Program-made: the position numbers and the translations under genes
Assembly: GCA_027482185.1 (NCBI GenBank)
Contig: JAIXWF010000014.1
Coordinates: 33,505 to 97,504, forward strand
From: Opitutaceae bacterium
Lineage (GTDB): Bacteria > Verrucomicrobiota > Verrucomicrobiia > Opitutales > Opitutaceae
Direction of reading: 5' to 3'
Length of the DNA stretch: 64,000 nucleotides
Notes under the pieces: generated by a model
What the model saw: the letters and a program-made list of their open reading frames with translations, nothing else
Databases searched by the model: none
Told to the model about the DNA's origin: nothing
Part shown: piece after piece, positions 33,549 to 42,190 of the stretch
Position numbering within the stretch: the stretch's first letter is position 1
Layout of the letters: each line of letters starts with the position of its first letter

Positions 33549-36469
33549 TAGAAGCGGCCGCTGACGGCGAAGGTGATCGTCGTGCCGGGGATGCGGTATT
33601 CGGCCATCTGGTCGGGGATGCCGCGGTAGAATTCCTGGGCGACGTTGAAGAGATTCTGGACGTCGACGGAGAAGCTCACGGCGGGGCGCCATTGGTAGGC
33701 GAGGCCGGCGTTCACGATCGTGCGGGAGCGCACGTAGAGATTGCGGCCCGGCGAGCCGGCGGTGAAGGCGCTGATGTAGTCGCCGGTGCGGTTGGCGACG
33801 ACGCGGGCACCGAAGCCGCGGTGGCGCCAGGAGAGGACGACGTTGCCGGTGTGCGGCACGAAGCCCGGGACCTCGCCGGTGCGGCGGTAGTCGGTGCCGC
33901 CGAAATTGCCGCGCGTGTCGAGGACGGTGAGGTTGGCGGAAAGGCCGAGGCCCTTGAGCAAACCGGGGAGAAACGTGAACTGCTGCTGGTAGTTGAATTC
34001 CCAGCCCTGCACGACGGCGGTGCCGAGGTTGGCGCGGGAGAGGAGCGTGAAACCGGAGTATTCGCCGCCGAAGCCGTTGTCGGCGCCGGGGCCGACGATG
34101 CCCGCTTCCACGTTGTTCACGAAGTAGTCCTTGATCGTTTTGTGGAACCAGCTGACGGAGAGGCTGCCGACGGGCTCGAAGTAGTACTCGAGCGAAGTGT
34201 CCCAAGTTTCGGCGAGCTGAGGGCGGAGACTCGGGTTGTTGATCGTGAGGGTCTGGGCGGTTTCGTTGACGGTCTCGAGCGGCGTGAGGTTGCTGAGCGG
34301 CGGGCGGCCGAAGCTGTTTGACCAGCTGAGCCGCGCCTTGAGGTTGGCGGTGAGGTCGTGCGTCAGGTGCACGCTGGGAAACGACTTCGTGTAGCGGCCT
34401 TTGAGCTCGCGGCGGGTATTGGCGTAGTCGCGCTGGGCGCTGCCGACCGGATCGGCGGTCTGCTGCGCGGCGGTGCTGCCGAAGCGCGCGCGGGGCCAGC
34501 CGTAGCTCTCGTCCTCGGTGCGCTCGGTGCGCACGCCGGCGATGAAGCCGGTGGCCTTGTACGAACCCTGGGCCATGAGGTAGCCGGCGGTGACGGTCTC
34601 GAGGACGCCGTCGCGCGCCGTGAACTTGCTGGCCTCGCGGAAATAAACGTCCTCGCGCCAGAGGGCGGGATCGACGGGTTTGCGGCCGCGGCTGACGGCG
34701 TTGGCGTTCCACGCCGGGATTTTCAGGCCGGTGCGCAGGTCGCCGAAGGTGCGGATGGTCGGATCGACGGGCAGTTGGGCGGAATTGGTTCCGATGAAAT
34801 TGTAGCGGGTGGTGCCGAGGGAAGCGTTGCCGATTTCCTCCTCGCGCCAGCGGAAGCCGGTCTTGAGGAAGAGCGGGAAAGCGGCGGCGCCGACCTTGTA
34901 GCGGGCGTTGCCGCGGAGCTCGCGGATCTCGTGGGCGTTGAAGGTATCCGCGAAGTTGAGACTGTTGGGCCGGTAGCTGGCGGGGTCGGCGATGGAGGGG
35001 CCGGCCGTCTGGGTGAAACGCGGAAAGAGGTCGGACGCGGTGCGGTCGAGGGTCCAGCCGACGTTGGTGACGCGGTTGACGAGGACGCCGCCGTCGCCGC
35101 CGCCGCCGTTGATGTGGTCGCGGCTGACGACGGCGTTGTAGTCGAGCGTGAGGGGGCCGAAGGTCTGCTCGGCGCCGAGGTCGGCGTGGCGCTGGCGGTG
35201 GAAGAAATGCGACATCTGCGACGTGATATCGATCGTGGAGGCGGCGATGGGCCGGACCGACGTGATGCGGGAGGTGAAGCCGGGGATGACGCCGGACGCG
35301 GGGCCGGGGACGGCGGCCTGCGTCTGGGTGAACGCGCGGAACAGGTAGCGGAGGCGGAAGCGCTCCATCGCGTCGTTGTAGATCAGGTTGAGGGAGATCT
35401 TGGTGTTGGGGGAAAGCCGGTAGTCGAACTTGGCGTTGATGCTCGATTGCTTGCGGTTGTTGTAGTTGTCCTGGGTGCGGTAGTCCCAGAGGTAGGCGGG
35501 CTGCGTCGCGACATTCTGGAAATCGCGCGTGGTGCTGAAGAAGCCGACGGCCTGCTCGCTGTAGAACAGGTTCACGGCGACGGCGAAATTGGGTTCGGCG
35601 GAACCGAAGGCGGAGAATTTCTCCTGGTAGGCGACGTTGAGCAGCGGGTGGAGGCGGTGTTCTTCGCGCAACGGGATCTGCTGGGTGAAGGACGGGGCGA
35701 GGCGGGCGGAGAAGTTGTAGGTGACGCGGCGCTTTTCCTTCATGCCGAGGGGCGAGCGGCTCTTGAGGTTGACGGTGCCGCCGAGGGAACCGGCTTCCTT
35801 GTCGGGCGTGTGGCCCTTCGTGAGTTCGAGGGCGTCGAACATCGAGCCGGTGATGGTGTGGATGCGCGTGGCGCGGGCGGCGCCGCCCTGGCTGGCCATG
35901 AGGGCGCCGTCGACCGTGATCGTGTTGGTCGCCGGGGGCATGCCGCGGATGGTGAAGCCGATGATGTTGCCCTCGTCGGAGAGGCTGCCGGCGACGCCGG
36001 GCAGGAGGACGGCGAGCTCGCTCGCGTTCATGTTGGGCAAATTGCCGTAGGCGTCGATGGCGACGACGTTCTTGAGGTTGGTGGCGTTGCGCTGGGCGGT
36101 GATGGCGGCGGCGTTGCCCTCGCGTTCGCCGCTGACGTTGAAGGCCTGCAGGCGGTAAATGCCCGTGGTCAGATCGAAATTGCGGACGGCGCGCTGGCCG
36201 GCGGCGACGGCGACGGTTTCTTTCGCGCTATCGAGGCCCGTGTAGCTGGCGACGATCTCGTGGGTGCCGGCGGGCAGGTCGGCGAGGACGTAGCGGCCGG
36301 TGTTGTCGGTGAAAGCGACGAGGCCGAGGGCCGGGATCTCGACGCGGGCGCCCTCGAGGAGGTTGCCGGTGCCGGCGTTGCTGATGTTGCCGGCGAGTTG
36401 GGCGGGTTCCGCGGCCGTGGCGACGGCGGCGAACAGGACGGAGGCGAAGCAAAGCAGGAGGCGTTTCAT
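33548..36469 (-). CDS. TonB-dependent outer membrane receptor 2 with carboxypeptidase-like domain
   Basis: 973 residues from the ATG at 36469. A signal peptide ends at ATAAEP. It is followed by a CarboxypepD_reg-like beta sandwich (LAGNISNAGTGNLLEGARVE to YTGLDSAKETVAV, about 24-100). A plug domain (NMNASELAVLLPGV, SQGGAARATRI) and a long barrel ending in ITFAVSGRF follow. The layout matches SusC-like and TonB receptors of Bacteroidota and PVC bacteria. No SusD is nearby. It is divergent from the lactonase gene with a 167-base shared region. Confidence 0.92.
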   Translation of the reverse strand: MKRLLLCFASVLFAAVATAAEPAQLAGNISNAGTGNLLEGARVEIPALGLVAFTDNTGRYVLADLPAGTHEIVASYTGLDSAKETVAVAAGQRAVRNFDLTTGIYRLQAFNVSGEREGNAAAITAQRNATNLKNVVAIDAYGNLPNMNASELAVLLPGVAGSLSDEGNIIGFTIRGMPPATNTITVDGALMASQGGAARATRIHTITGSMFDALELTKGHTPDKEAGSLGGTVNLKSRSPLGMKEKRRVTYNFSARLAPSFTQQIPLREEHRLHPLLNVAYQEKFSAFGSAEPNFAVAVNLFYSEQAVGFFSTTRDFQNVATQPAYLWDYRTQDNYNNRKQSSINAKFDYRLSPNTKISLNLIYNDAMERFRLRYLFRAFTQTQAAVPGPASGVIPGFTSRITSVRPIAASTIDITSQMSHFFHRQRHADLGAEQTFGPLTLDYNAVVSRDHINGGGGDGGVLVNRVTNVGWTLDRTASDLFPRFTQTAGPSIADPASYRPNSLNFADTFNAHEIRELRGNARYKVGAAAFPLFLKTGFRWREEEIGNASLGTTRYNFIGTNSAQLPVDPTIRTFGDLRTGLKIPAWNANAVSRGRKPVDPALWREDVYFREASKFTARDGVLETVTAGYLMAQGSYKATGFIAGVRTERTEDESYGWPRARFGSTAAQQTADPVGSAQRDYANTRRELKGRYTKSFPSVHLTHDLTANLKARLSWSNSFGRPPLSNLTPLETVNETAQTLTINNPSLRPQLAETWDTSLEYYFEPVGSLSVSWFHKTIKDYFVNNVEAGIVGPGADNGFGGEYSGFTLLSRANLGTAVVQGWEFNYQQQFTFLPGLLKGLGLSANLTVLDTRGNFGGTDYRRTGEVPGFVPHTGNVVLSWRHRGFGARVVANRTGDYISAFTAGSPGRNLYVRSRTIVNAGLAYQWRPAVSFSVDVQNLFNVAQEFYRGIPDQMAEYRIPGTTITFAVSGRF

Positions 36470-36574
36470 GGTCGGGGCGTGGGGAAAGGTTTCGAACCGG
36501 CGCGCGGGACAGGGCCGGCGACGGCGGGGTGGGGTGGCCGCAGGGGAACGGCGAGGCAGCGGACGCGAGCGGCG

Positions 36575-36598
36575 GAAAACCGTCAACGCTTGGTTTTC
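36575..36598. promoter_or_regulatory. GAAAACC/GGTTTTC dyad between receptor 2 and lactonase genes
   Basis: 7-bp perfect arms with a 10-base spacer, within the 167-base region shared by two divergent genes. The spacing suits a dimeric repressor such as a LacI-family protein, but no such gene is adjacent. Confidence 0.4.
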
Positions 36599-36636
36599 TT
36601 TTGCGCCCGGCGCGACCGGCGCCAAACGATGGGCGC

Positions 36637-37806
36637 ATGAAACCCCTCTGGCGGACGGTCGGTTGGATGCTCGGGAGCAGTCTGGTTTTGCCGGTGCTGC
36701 CGGCGGCGGAGAATGGCGGCGCGGCGTCGTACCACGTTTACTTCGGCACGTATTCGAAGCCGAACAGCCGCGGCATCTACCGCGCCGTGCTCGACTCCGC
36801 GACCGGCAAGCTCGGTCCGGCCGAGGTGGCGGCGGAAGCCAAGGATCCGGCCTTCCTCGCCGTGCATCCGAACGGCCGATACGTCTATGCCATCATGGAA
36901 AGCAGCGACCCGGCCAAGACGCCGGGCCGCGGCGTGATGGCCTACGCGGTCGAGCCGAAGACCGGCGCGCTGACGCTCCTCAACGAACAGAGCGCGGGCG
37001 GCCCGGGGCCGTGCCACCTCGAAGTCGACCGCACCGGTCGCACCGTGCTGGTGGCAAATTATTCGGGCGGCAGCGTGGCGGCGCTGCCGATCGGCGCGGA
37101 CGGCAAGCTCGGTTCGGCGAAGACGGTGCTCGCGCATGCGGGCTCGAGCGTGCATCCGACGCGCCAGCAGCGGCCGCACGCGCACGCGATCAACGTCGCG
37201 CCCGACAACCGCTTCGCCCTCGTGCCCGACCTCGGTATCGACAAGGTCATGGTCTACCGGTTGGACGCCGCGCAAAGCACCCTCGCGCCGCACGCGCCGG
37301 CCTTCGCGGCGCTGCCGCCGGGCTCGGGGCCGCGGCACCTCGCGTTCCGGCCGGACGGGAAGTTCGTCTATGTGATCAACGAATTGCTCTGCACGCTGGC
37401 GGTGTTCCGCTACGAGGCGGCGGCGGGCACGCTGGCGCCGGTGCAGACGGTTTCGACGCTGCCGGCCGGGGAAACGGTGCGGCCCGGTTTCAGCACCGCC
37501 GAGGTCGTGGCGCATCCGTCGGGCAAGTTCCTCTACGGCTCGAACCGCGGCCACGACAGCATCGCGGTTTTCGCGGTGAATCCGGACAACGGTTTCCTCG
37601 ATGGAATCCAGCATGTGCCCACGGGCGGCAAGACGCCGCGGCACTTCGCCGTCGACCCGACGGGCCGCTGGCTGCTGGCGGAGAACCAGAATTCGGATAC
37701 GGTGACGGTGTTCGCGATCGACGCGCGGACCGGCCGGCTGACCCCGACGGGGCAGAGCCTCGCGGTGCCTTCGCCGGTGTGCGCCGTCTTCGTGCCGCGG
37801 CCCTGA
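36637..37806 (+). CDS. Secreted lactonase-family beta-propeller (6-phosphogluconolactonase-like)
   Basis: 389 residues. A signal peptide is followed by a seven-blade propeller with repeats such as DPAFLAVHPNGRYVYAI and PRHLAFRPDGKFVYVI. It is the lactonase family (PF10282), which includes the Pgl 6-phosphogluconolactonase. Export suggests it acts on periplasmic sugar lactones, a step that would follow sugar oxidation. It is co-directional with the heparinase-like gene 274 bases downstream. Confidence 0.88.
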   Translation: MKPLWRTVGWMLGSSLVLPVLPAAENGGAASYHVYFGTYSKPNSRGIYRAVLDSATGKLGPAEVAAEAKDPAFLAVHPNGRYVYAIMESSDPAKTPGRGVMAYAVEPKTGALTLLNEQSAGGPGPCHLEVDRTGRTVLVANYSGGSVAALPIGADGKLGSAKTVLAHAGSSVHPTRQQRPHAHAINVAPDNRFALVPDLGIDKVMVYRLDAAQSTLAPHAPAFAALPPGSGPRHLAFRPDGKFVYVINELLCTLAVFRYEAAAGTLAPVQTVSTLPAGETVRPGFSTAEVVAHPSGKFLYGSNRGHDSIAVFAVNPDNGFLDGIQHVPTGGKTPRHFAVDPTGRWLLAENQNSDTVTVFAIDARTGRLTPTGQSLAVPSPVCAVFVPRP

Positions 37807-38080
37807 ACATTCCCCGCGCCGGCGCGCCGCGCCGCCGGCGAAACGCGGTACGCGCGGTTGCCGTTCCAGTCCTGTCATGAACCTCGATATCGCAGTCGTG
37901 TTGGGTCGCAGAGATCAACGGGCGCAAACCGGAGTGCACCGAGGACGATTTGCCGGATCGGACGTTGGATTGGCGCAGGGCACCGTCAGGCCGAATGCCA
38001 GTGCGCTTGAATCTCCCTGCAACTCTCGGCGCGCCTCCGGGTTGGCGCCGTGGACTCCTCGGACGAATACGTTTTCCGCC
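37807..38080. other. Gene-free stretch upstream of the heparinase-like gene
   Basis: The 274 bases are lower in GC than the flanks and read like a mosaic, for example GTCGTGTTGGGTCGCAGAGA and CAGTGCGCTTGAA. No reading frame looks like a known protein and no hairpin is obvious. GTGCGCTTGAA also occurs on the minus strand near 33430. It may be a repeat or an old insertion. Confidence 0.3.
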
Positions 38081-40423
38081 ATGAACACCCTCCGCCTCCT
38101 GTCGCTGAGTTGGATCTTCGGTTGCGCCGTGGCCGGCGCCGCCGTGCCGCCGTTGGACGAACGTCCGGCGCGGGCGGACGAGTGGGGCTACCGGCCGGCG
38201 GACGGCGCGGCGGTGGCGTTGAATCCGCCGTCGTTCACCTGGCTCGCGCAGAACGGCGCGGCGAGCTACGGCGTGCAGTGGTCGCGGACGCGGGAATTTT
38301 CGGCGGCGGACACGACGACGGTGGACGGCGTCGTGTGGCCCACCTACACGCACCACGCGGCGGTGGCGCCGGGCGCGTATTACTGGCGGTTCCGTTTCGC
38401 CAACGCCCAGGGCGAAGTGTCGGCGTGGAGCACGGCGCGGAAGGTCGAGGTGCCGGCGGGCACGGCGGAGTTGCCGATGCCGACGCGGGCGATGCAGAAG
38501 GCCAAGGTGCCGGCGGGTCATCCGCGCCTGTTCATGCGGCCGGAGGATCTGCCGCGGTTGCGCGAGCTGGCGCAGGGGCGGGAGGCGAAGGCGTTCGCCG
38601 CGCTGAAACGGCAGGCGGACGCGATCATCAAGACGGGCCCGACGCCGGAGCCGGCGCACAAGGGCTCGGCCCGCGACAAGGACAATGCCGAGCTGATCAA
38701 GTACTGGTGGCCGAACCGCGAGCAGGCGGAGAAGGCGTGCATCGAGGCGGAGACGCTCGCGTTCGTGTATCTGATTTCCGGCGACAAGACGTACGGCGAG
38801 GCGGCGCGGCGCTGGGTGCTGCACCTCGCGGGCTGGGATCCGAAGGGAACGACGAACTTCACGCTGAACTGCGAGGCGGGGAAGCCGCTGCTGTTCCGGC
38901 CGGCGCGGGCCTACGATTGGGCCTGGGACATGTTCACGGAGGAGGAACGGATGAAGGTGCGCGCGGCGATGCGCGAACGCGTGCTCGAGGCGTGGGCGAG
39001 CGGCGAGGTCGGCAAAGGCGTCGGCCACCTGCAGCGGCCCTACGGCAGCCACGCCAACCGCGTGTGGCACAAGCTGGCGGAGACGGGCATCGCGTTCCTC
39101 GACGAGATCCCGGAGGCGCCGCAGTGGCTCGATTATGCGGTGAACAAATTCTTCGCCTGCTATCCGGTATGGTCGGACGACGACGGCGGCTGGCACGAGG
39201 GCGTGAGCTATTGGAGCGGCTACCAGAGCAAGGCCGTGTGGTGGCTGCAGGTGGCGCAGTCGGCGCTGGGGATCGACGGCCTGAAGAAACCGTTTTTCGC
39301 GCAGGTCGGGGACTATCCGCTCTACCTTGCGCCGCCGAATTCGCCCAACGCGGGCTTCGGCGACCTGGCGTGGCGGCCGCTGGCGGCGCCGGCGTTTCTC
39401 GAATACCACCTGCGCGCGCGCTCGACGAGCGGCGACGGCGGCAACGCGGGGTACTGGGCGTGGTGGGCGCAGCAGAAGAAAATGCCGGAGAACGGCGGTG
39501 TGCTCGGTTTCCTGTATCGGGCGAATATGGCCGCGCTGCCGGCGGCGAAGGCGCCGACGGATTTGCCGCCGTCCAAAGTCTTCCGCGGCATCGGCGTGGC
39601 GAGTTTGCACACGACCCTGCTCGACGCGGCCGACGACGTGCACCTCGCGCTCAAGGCGAGTCCCTTCGGCTCGCAGAGCCACGGGCACAATCCGCAGAAT
39701 TCGTTTTTCCTGAATGCCTACGGCGAGGCGTTGCTGACGGCGAACGGCTACCGCGACCTGCACGGGAGCAAGTTCCACTACCAGTATGTCCACAGCACCC
39801 GCGCGCAGAATGCGGTGCTGGTGAACGGCGAGGGCCAGATCCCGCATTCCGCGGCGGCGACGGGCCGCATCGTGCGCGAGGACTTCACGCCGGCCTACGA
39901 CTACGTGGCGGGCGACGGCACCGCGGCCTACGGCAAACGCCTGGAGAAGGCGTGGCGGCACGCCGTGCTCGTGAAAGGGGAAACGCCGTTCGTGGTGCTG
40001 TACGACGAACTCGTCGCGCCGGCGCCGGCGACGTTCCAGTTCATGCTGCACGGGCTGGCGGCGTTTGCGATCGACGCGGGCGCGGGGCGGCTGCGCGTCG
40101 AGCAGCCCAAGGCCGGGCTCGAGGCGGCTTATTTGTCGCCGGTGCCGCTCGGGTTCAAGCAGACCGACGGGTTTGAGCCGAAGCCGACGCGGGAGTTTCC
40201 CAACCATTGGCACGTCGAGGCCGGAACGGCGGAGAAGCGGAAAGAGCTCGGCATGGTCACGGTGCTCGTGCCGTACCGCGCGGGGCAGGCACCGGCGTGG
40301 CAAGCGCGGCGTACGGACACGGCGGATACCGTCACGGTCGAGGTGGAGATCGGCGGGAAGACGCGCGTGCTGACGTTTCCGGCGCCGGGGCGCGCGCGGC
40401 CGGTCACGGTCGCGGGGCGGTGA
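38081..40423 (+). CDS. Heparinase II/III-like polysaccharide lyase (DUF4962 type)
   Basis: 780 residues with a signal peptide (LLSLSWIFGCAVAGA). An N-terminal DUF4962-like Fn3-type part (EWGYRPADGAAVALNPPSFTW) leads into a helical (alpha/alpha) toroid (about 170-450) and then a heparinase II/III C-terminal beta-sandwich that starts near FGSQSHGHNPQNSF. The catalytic region contains His and Tyr residues as in these lyases (SYWSGY, QSHGHN). Members degrade uronic-acid polysaccharides such as alginate or heparin-like glycans. An ATG at 37877 in the same frame would add 68 residues before the signal and is unlikely. Confidence 0.85.
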   Translation: MNTLRLLSLSWIFGCAVAGAAVPPLDERPARADEWGYRPADGAAVALNPPSFTWLAQNGAASYGVQWSRTREFSAADTTTVDGVVWPTYTHHAAVAPGAYYWRFRFANAQGEVSAWSTARKVEVPAGTAELPMPTRAMQKAKVPAGHPRLFMRPEDLPRLRELAQGREAKAFAALKRQADAIIKTGPTPEPAHKGSARDKDNAELIKYWWPNREQAEKACIEAETLAFVYLISGDKTYGEAARRWVLHLAGWDPKGTTNFTLNCEAGKPLLFRPARAYDWAWDMFTEEERMKVRAAMRERVLEAWASGEVGKGVGHLQRPYGSHANRVWHKLAETGIAFLDEIPEAPQWLDYAVNKFFACYPVWSDDDGGWHEGVSYWSGYQSKAVWWLQVAQSALGIDGLKKPFFAQVGDYPLYLAPPNSPNAGFGDLAWRPLAAPAFLEYHLRARSTSGDGGNAGYWAWWAQQKKMPENGGVLGFLYRANMAALPAAKAPTDLPPSKVFRGIGVASLHTTLLDAADDVHLALKASPFGSQSHGHNPQNSFFLNAYGEALLTANGYRDLHGSKFHYQYVHSTRAQNAVLVNGEGQIPHSAAATGRIVREDFTPAYDYVAGDGTAAYGKRLEKAWRHAVLVKGETPFVVLYDELVAPAPATFQFMLHGLAAFAIDAGAGRLRVEQPKAGLEAAYLSPVPLGFKQTDGFEPKPTREFPNHWHVEAGTAEKRKELGMVTVLVPYRAGQAPAWQARRTDTADTVTVEVEIGGKTRVLTFPAPGRARPVTVAGR

Positions 40424-40437
40424 AGGGCAGACGGTCC

Positions 40438-41661
40438 TCAACCTCGGGTGGGCGCCGGCGCACTCCCGGGTTCGGCAGGCAGGTTGGCTGACGGGGTTGC
40501 CAGCACCATGGCGGCGAAGCCCGCCAACAAGCCGGCGAGACCGAGTTGGCCGAGCTGCACCAGCGCAAACCACGGGAATGCGAGGTGCACGGGCACCCAG
40601 CAGGAGAGGTGAATCAAGCCGAGCGCACCGGCCGCCCACGGCCGGCAGCCGCGGGTCCGGGCCAACGTCCAAAGTCCCGGGACACACAGGAGCAAAAACA
40701 CGAGCCGGTAGGACCAGTTCGAGCCCAGGAGATAGGTGCCGACATAGATCAGGGCTCCGGCCACCAGCAGCAGCCGCTCGTACGCGCCGATCACGCCCGC
40801 GCCGACGGCACCCCGGGCCCGCCACCCGGCAACGACCGCGGTCGCGAGCACGGCGCCGCATGCGGCCAGTCCGCCGATGCCGGTCCAGCGGGCGGACCAG
40901 GGCAAGTCGCCGAAGTCGTGCTGGTAGCGCGCGGCGAGAATCAGGCGGCCGTAGGCGGGTTCGAGTCCGCGCGTCGTTTTCCGGAGAATCAGCGCGATCT
41001 CCTCCAGATTCAGGCCGAACCACACCAGCACGAGGCCCAAGGCGGCCAGGGCCCAGCGGCGCCGCCGGTCGCGCCAAGCGAGCACCAAGCCCGCGAGCAC
41101 AGCCACCGGGAAAAGTTTGATCGCCGCCGCCAGCATCAGGAGGACGAATCCCAGCGACCGCCGGACCGGGCCCGAATTTTCCGGAGCCAGCAGGGCGAGG
41201 CCTCCGGCCACGAGGGCCAGCACGAGTTGATCGAGGTTGCCGCGCTCCATGGCGAGAGCGACGGGCAGCGACACCAAAAGGCCGGCGCCGGCAACGGATT
41301 CCAGGACGCTACGGGCCCGCAGGATGCAGGCGAACGCACCCAGCATCAGGGCGGCCAGCGCGAGCCCTCCCGCGGCGGCGGGCAGACTCCCCGCGCCCCA
41401 GTCGGCCGGCACGAGCACGAGCCGCGGGTAGTTGAACGGGTGGTTCGGATCCGCCAGCGCGTCGACGCCCGCGCCCCGGACCTGCCACCCCCAGCGCACC
41501 ACTTCCCAGTCGTGAAACATCGGATCCAGCAGCCACGAAACCCAGGCGCGCGCCCAAGACCGGGCCGGATCGCCGGCCGCGACGGCCAGCAACGTGAGCC
41601 AACATCCCGTCGCCGCGAGCGCAGGCAACGCGCGCAGGAATCTGCCCGGCGCCGGCGTCAT
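40438..41661 (-). CDS. Polytopic GT87-like mannosyltransferase-family protein
   Basis: 407 residues with about ten membrane helices. An early acidic segment (HDWEVVRWG), NYPRL, ERGNLDQLVLAL and AIKLFPVAVL resemble the DUF2029/GT87 family (polyprenyl-phosphate mannosyltransferases). The sequence ends in a short Pro-rich tail. The real substrate is unknown. Base composition seems somewhat less GC-extreme than in neighbouring genes. It is convergent with the heparinase gene. Confidence 0.75.
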   Translation of the reverse strand: MTPAPGRFLRALPALAATGCWLTLLAVAAGDPARSWARAWVSWLLDPMFHDWEVVRWGWQVRGAGVDALADPNHPFNYPRLVLVPADWGAGSLPAAAGGLALAALMLGAFACILRARSVLESVAGAGLLVSLPVALAMERGNLDQLVLALVAGGLALLAPENSGPVRRSLGFVLLMLAAAIKLFPVAVLAGLVLAWRDRRRRWALAALGLVLVWFGLNLEEIALILRKTTRGLEPAYGRLILAARYQHDFGDLPWSARWTGIGGLAACGAVLATAVVAGWRARGAVGAGVIGAYERLLLVAGALIYVGTYLLGSNWSYRLVFLLLCVPGLWTLARTRGCRPWAAGALGLIHLSCWVPVHLAFPWFALVQLGQLGLAGLLAGFAAMVLATPSANLPAEPGSAPAPTRG

Positions 41662-41795
41662 GCCGAAAAACCCAGTCGAACCGCCGTGCGGCGGAAAGCA
41701 CCGCGACCGACCGCCCGAATAAACCGGGAGTCCGTTTCATCCGCGGGTGTGCCGGTCGTGCGCGCCGGCGTGGCGGCGAAAACCTGCTCCCGTTG

Positions 41796-41835
41796 GGCGC
41801 GGTGCCTTGGTGGTGAACATGGCACCGCGGAATTC
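41796..41835. repeat. 40-bp repeat shared with 48304-48343
   Basis: 32 of 40 bases match the copy near 48.3 kb, with the shared core GTGGTGAA-ATGG and the end GCGGAATTC. It is one arm of a repeat whose full copy at 48.2-48.3 kb is an inverted pair. Confidence 0.6.
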
Positions 41836-42038
41836 AATTTCCGGTGGTGTCCGCGAGGCTCCGGGCGCCGGTCAGGCATGCGAAACGGGAACACTCACCT
41901 GGGGCAACGTCGGCATGCAGGATCGCTGCCGCGGGATTTGTTTGCTGGCAAGCCGCGGGACGGCCGGGGGGAGTTTCGGCTGGGCGTCGGGCGACGGCGC
42001 AGCGCCGCATCGGACGGACCCGTTACCCAGGTTTGGAA

Positions 42039-42057
42039 ACTAGGGTGTCACCTAGGT
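42039..42057. promoter_or_regulatory. CTAGGGTG-T-CACCTAG dyad upstream of receptor 3
   Basis: Arms CTAGGGTG and CACCTAG pair with one bulged base around a T centre, 134 bases before the receptor ATG. It could be an operator. A second CTAGGTT element is just after it. Confidence 0.35.
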
Positions 42058-42190
42058 TCTGGAAGCGGACCCGCCGGCGATCGGAAAAGAAAGGTAGGCA
42101 CCTCGCGCCGAAGCGGCTAGGATTGCGTCGGCTTCGGGCGTTACCCCTTTCGCCCAAGTCGCAACCAAGCCCCCCAGGAGTGTTGTCGCC

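Larger units (their letters stand above)
41662..42190. other. 529-base gene-free region upstream of receptor 3
   Basis: No coding region is apparent. It contains a 40-bp repeat copy at 41796-41835 shared with 48304-48343, and an operator-like dyad at 42039-42057. Two near copies of CCAGGTTTGGAA and CTAGGTTCTGGAA lie about 26 bases apart. A ribosome binding site, CAGGAG, lies 10 bases before the receptor ATG. Confidence 0.55.
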
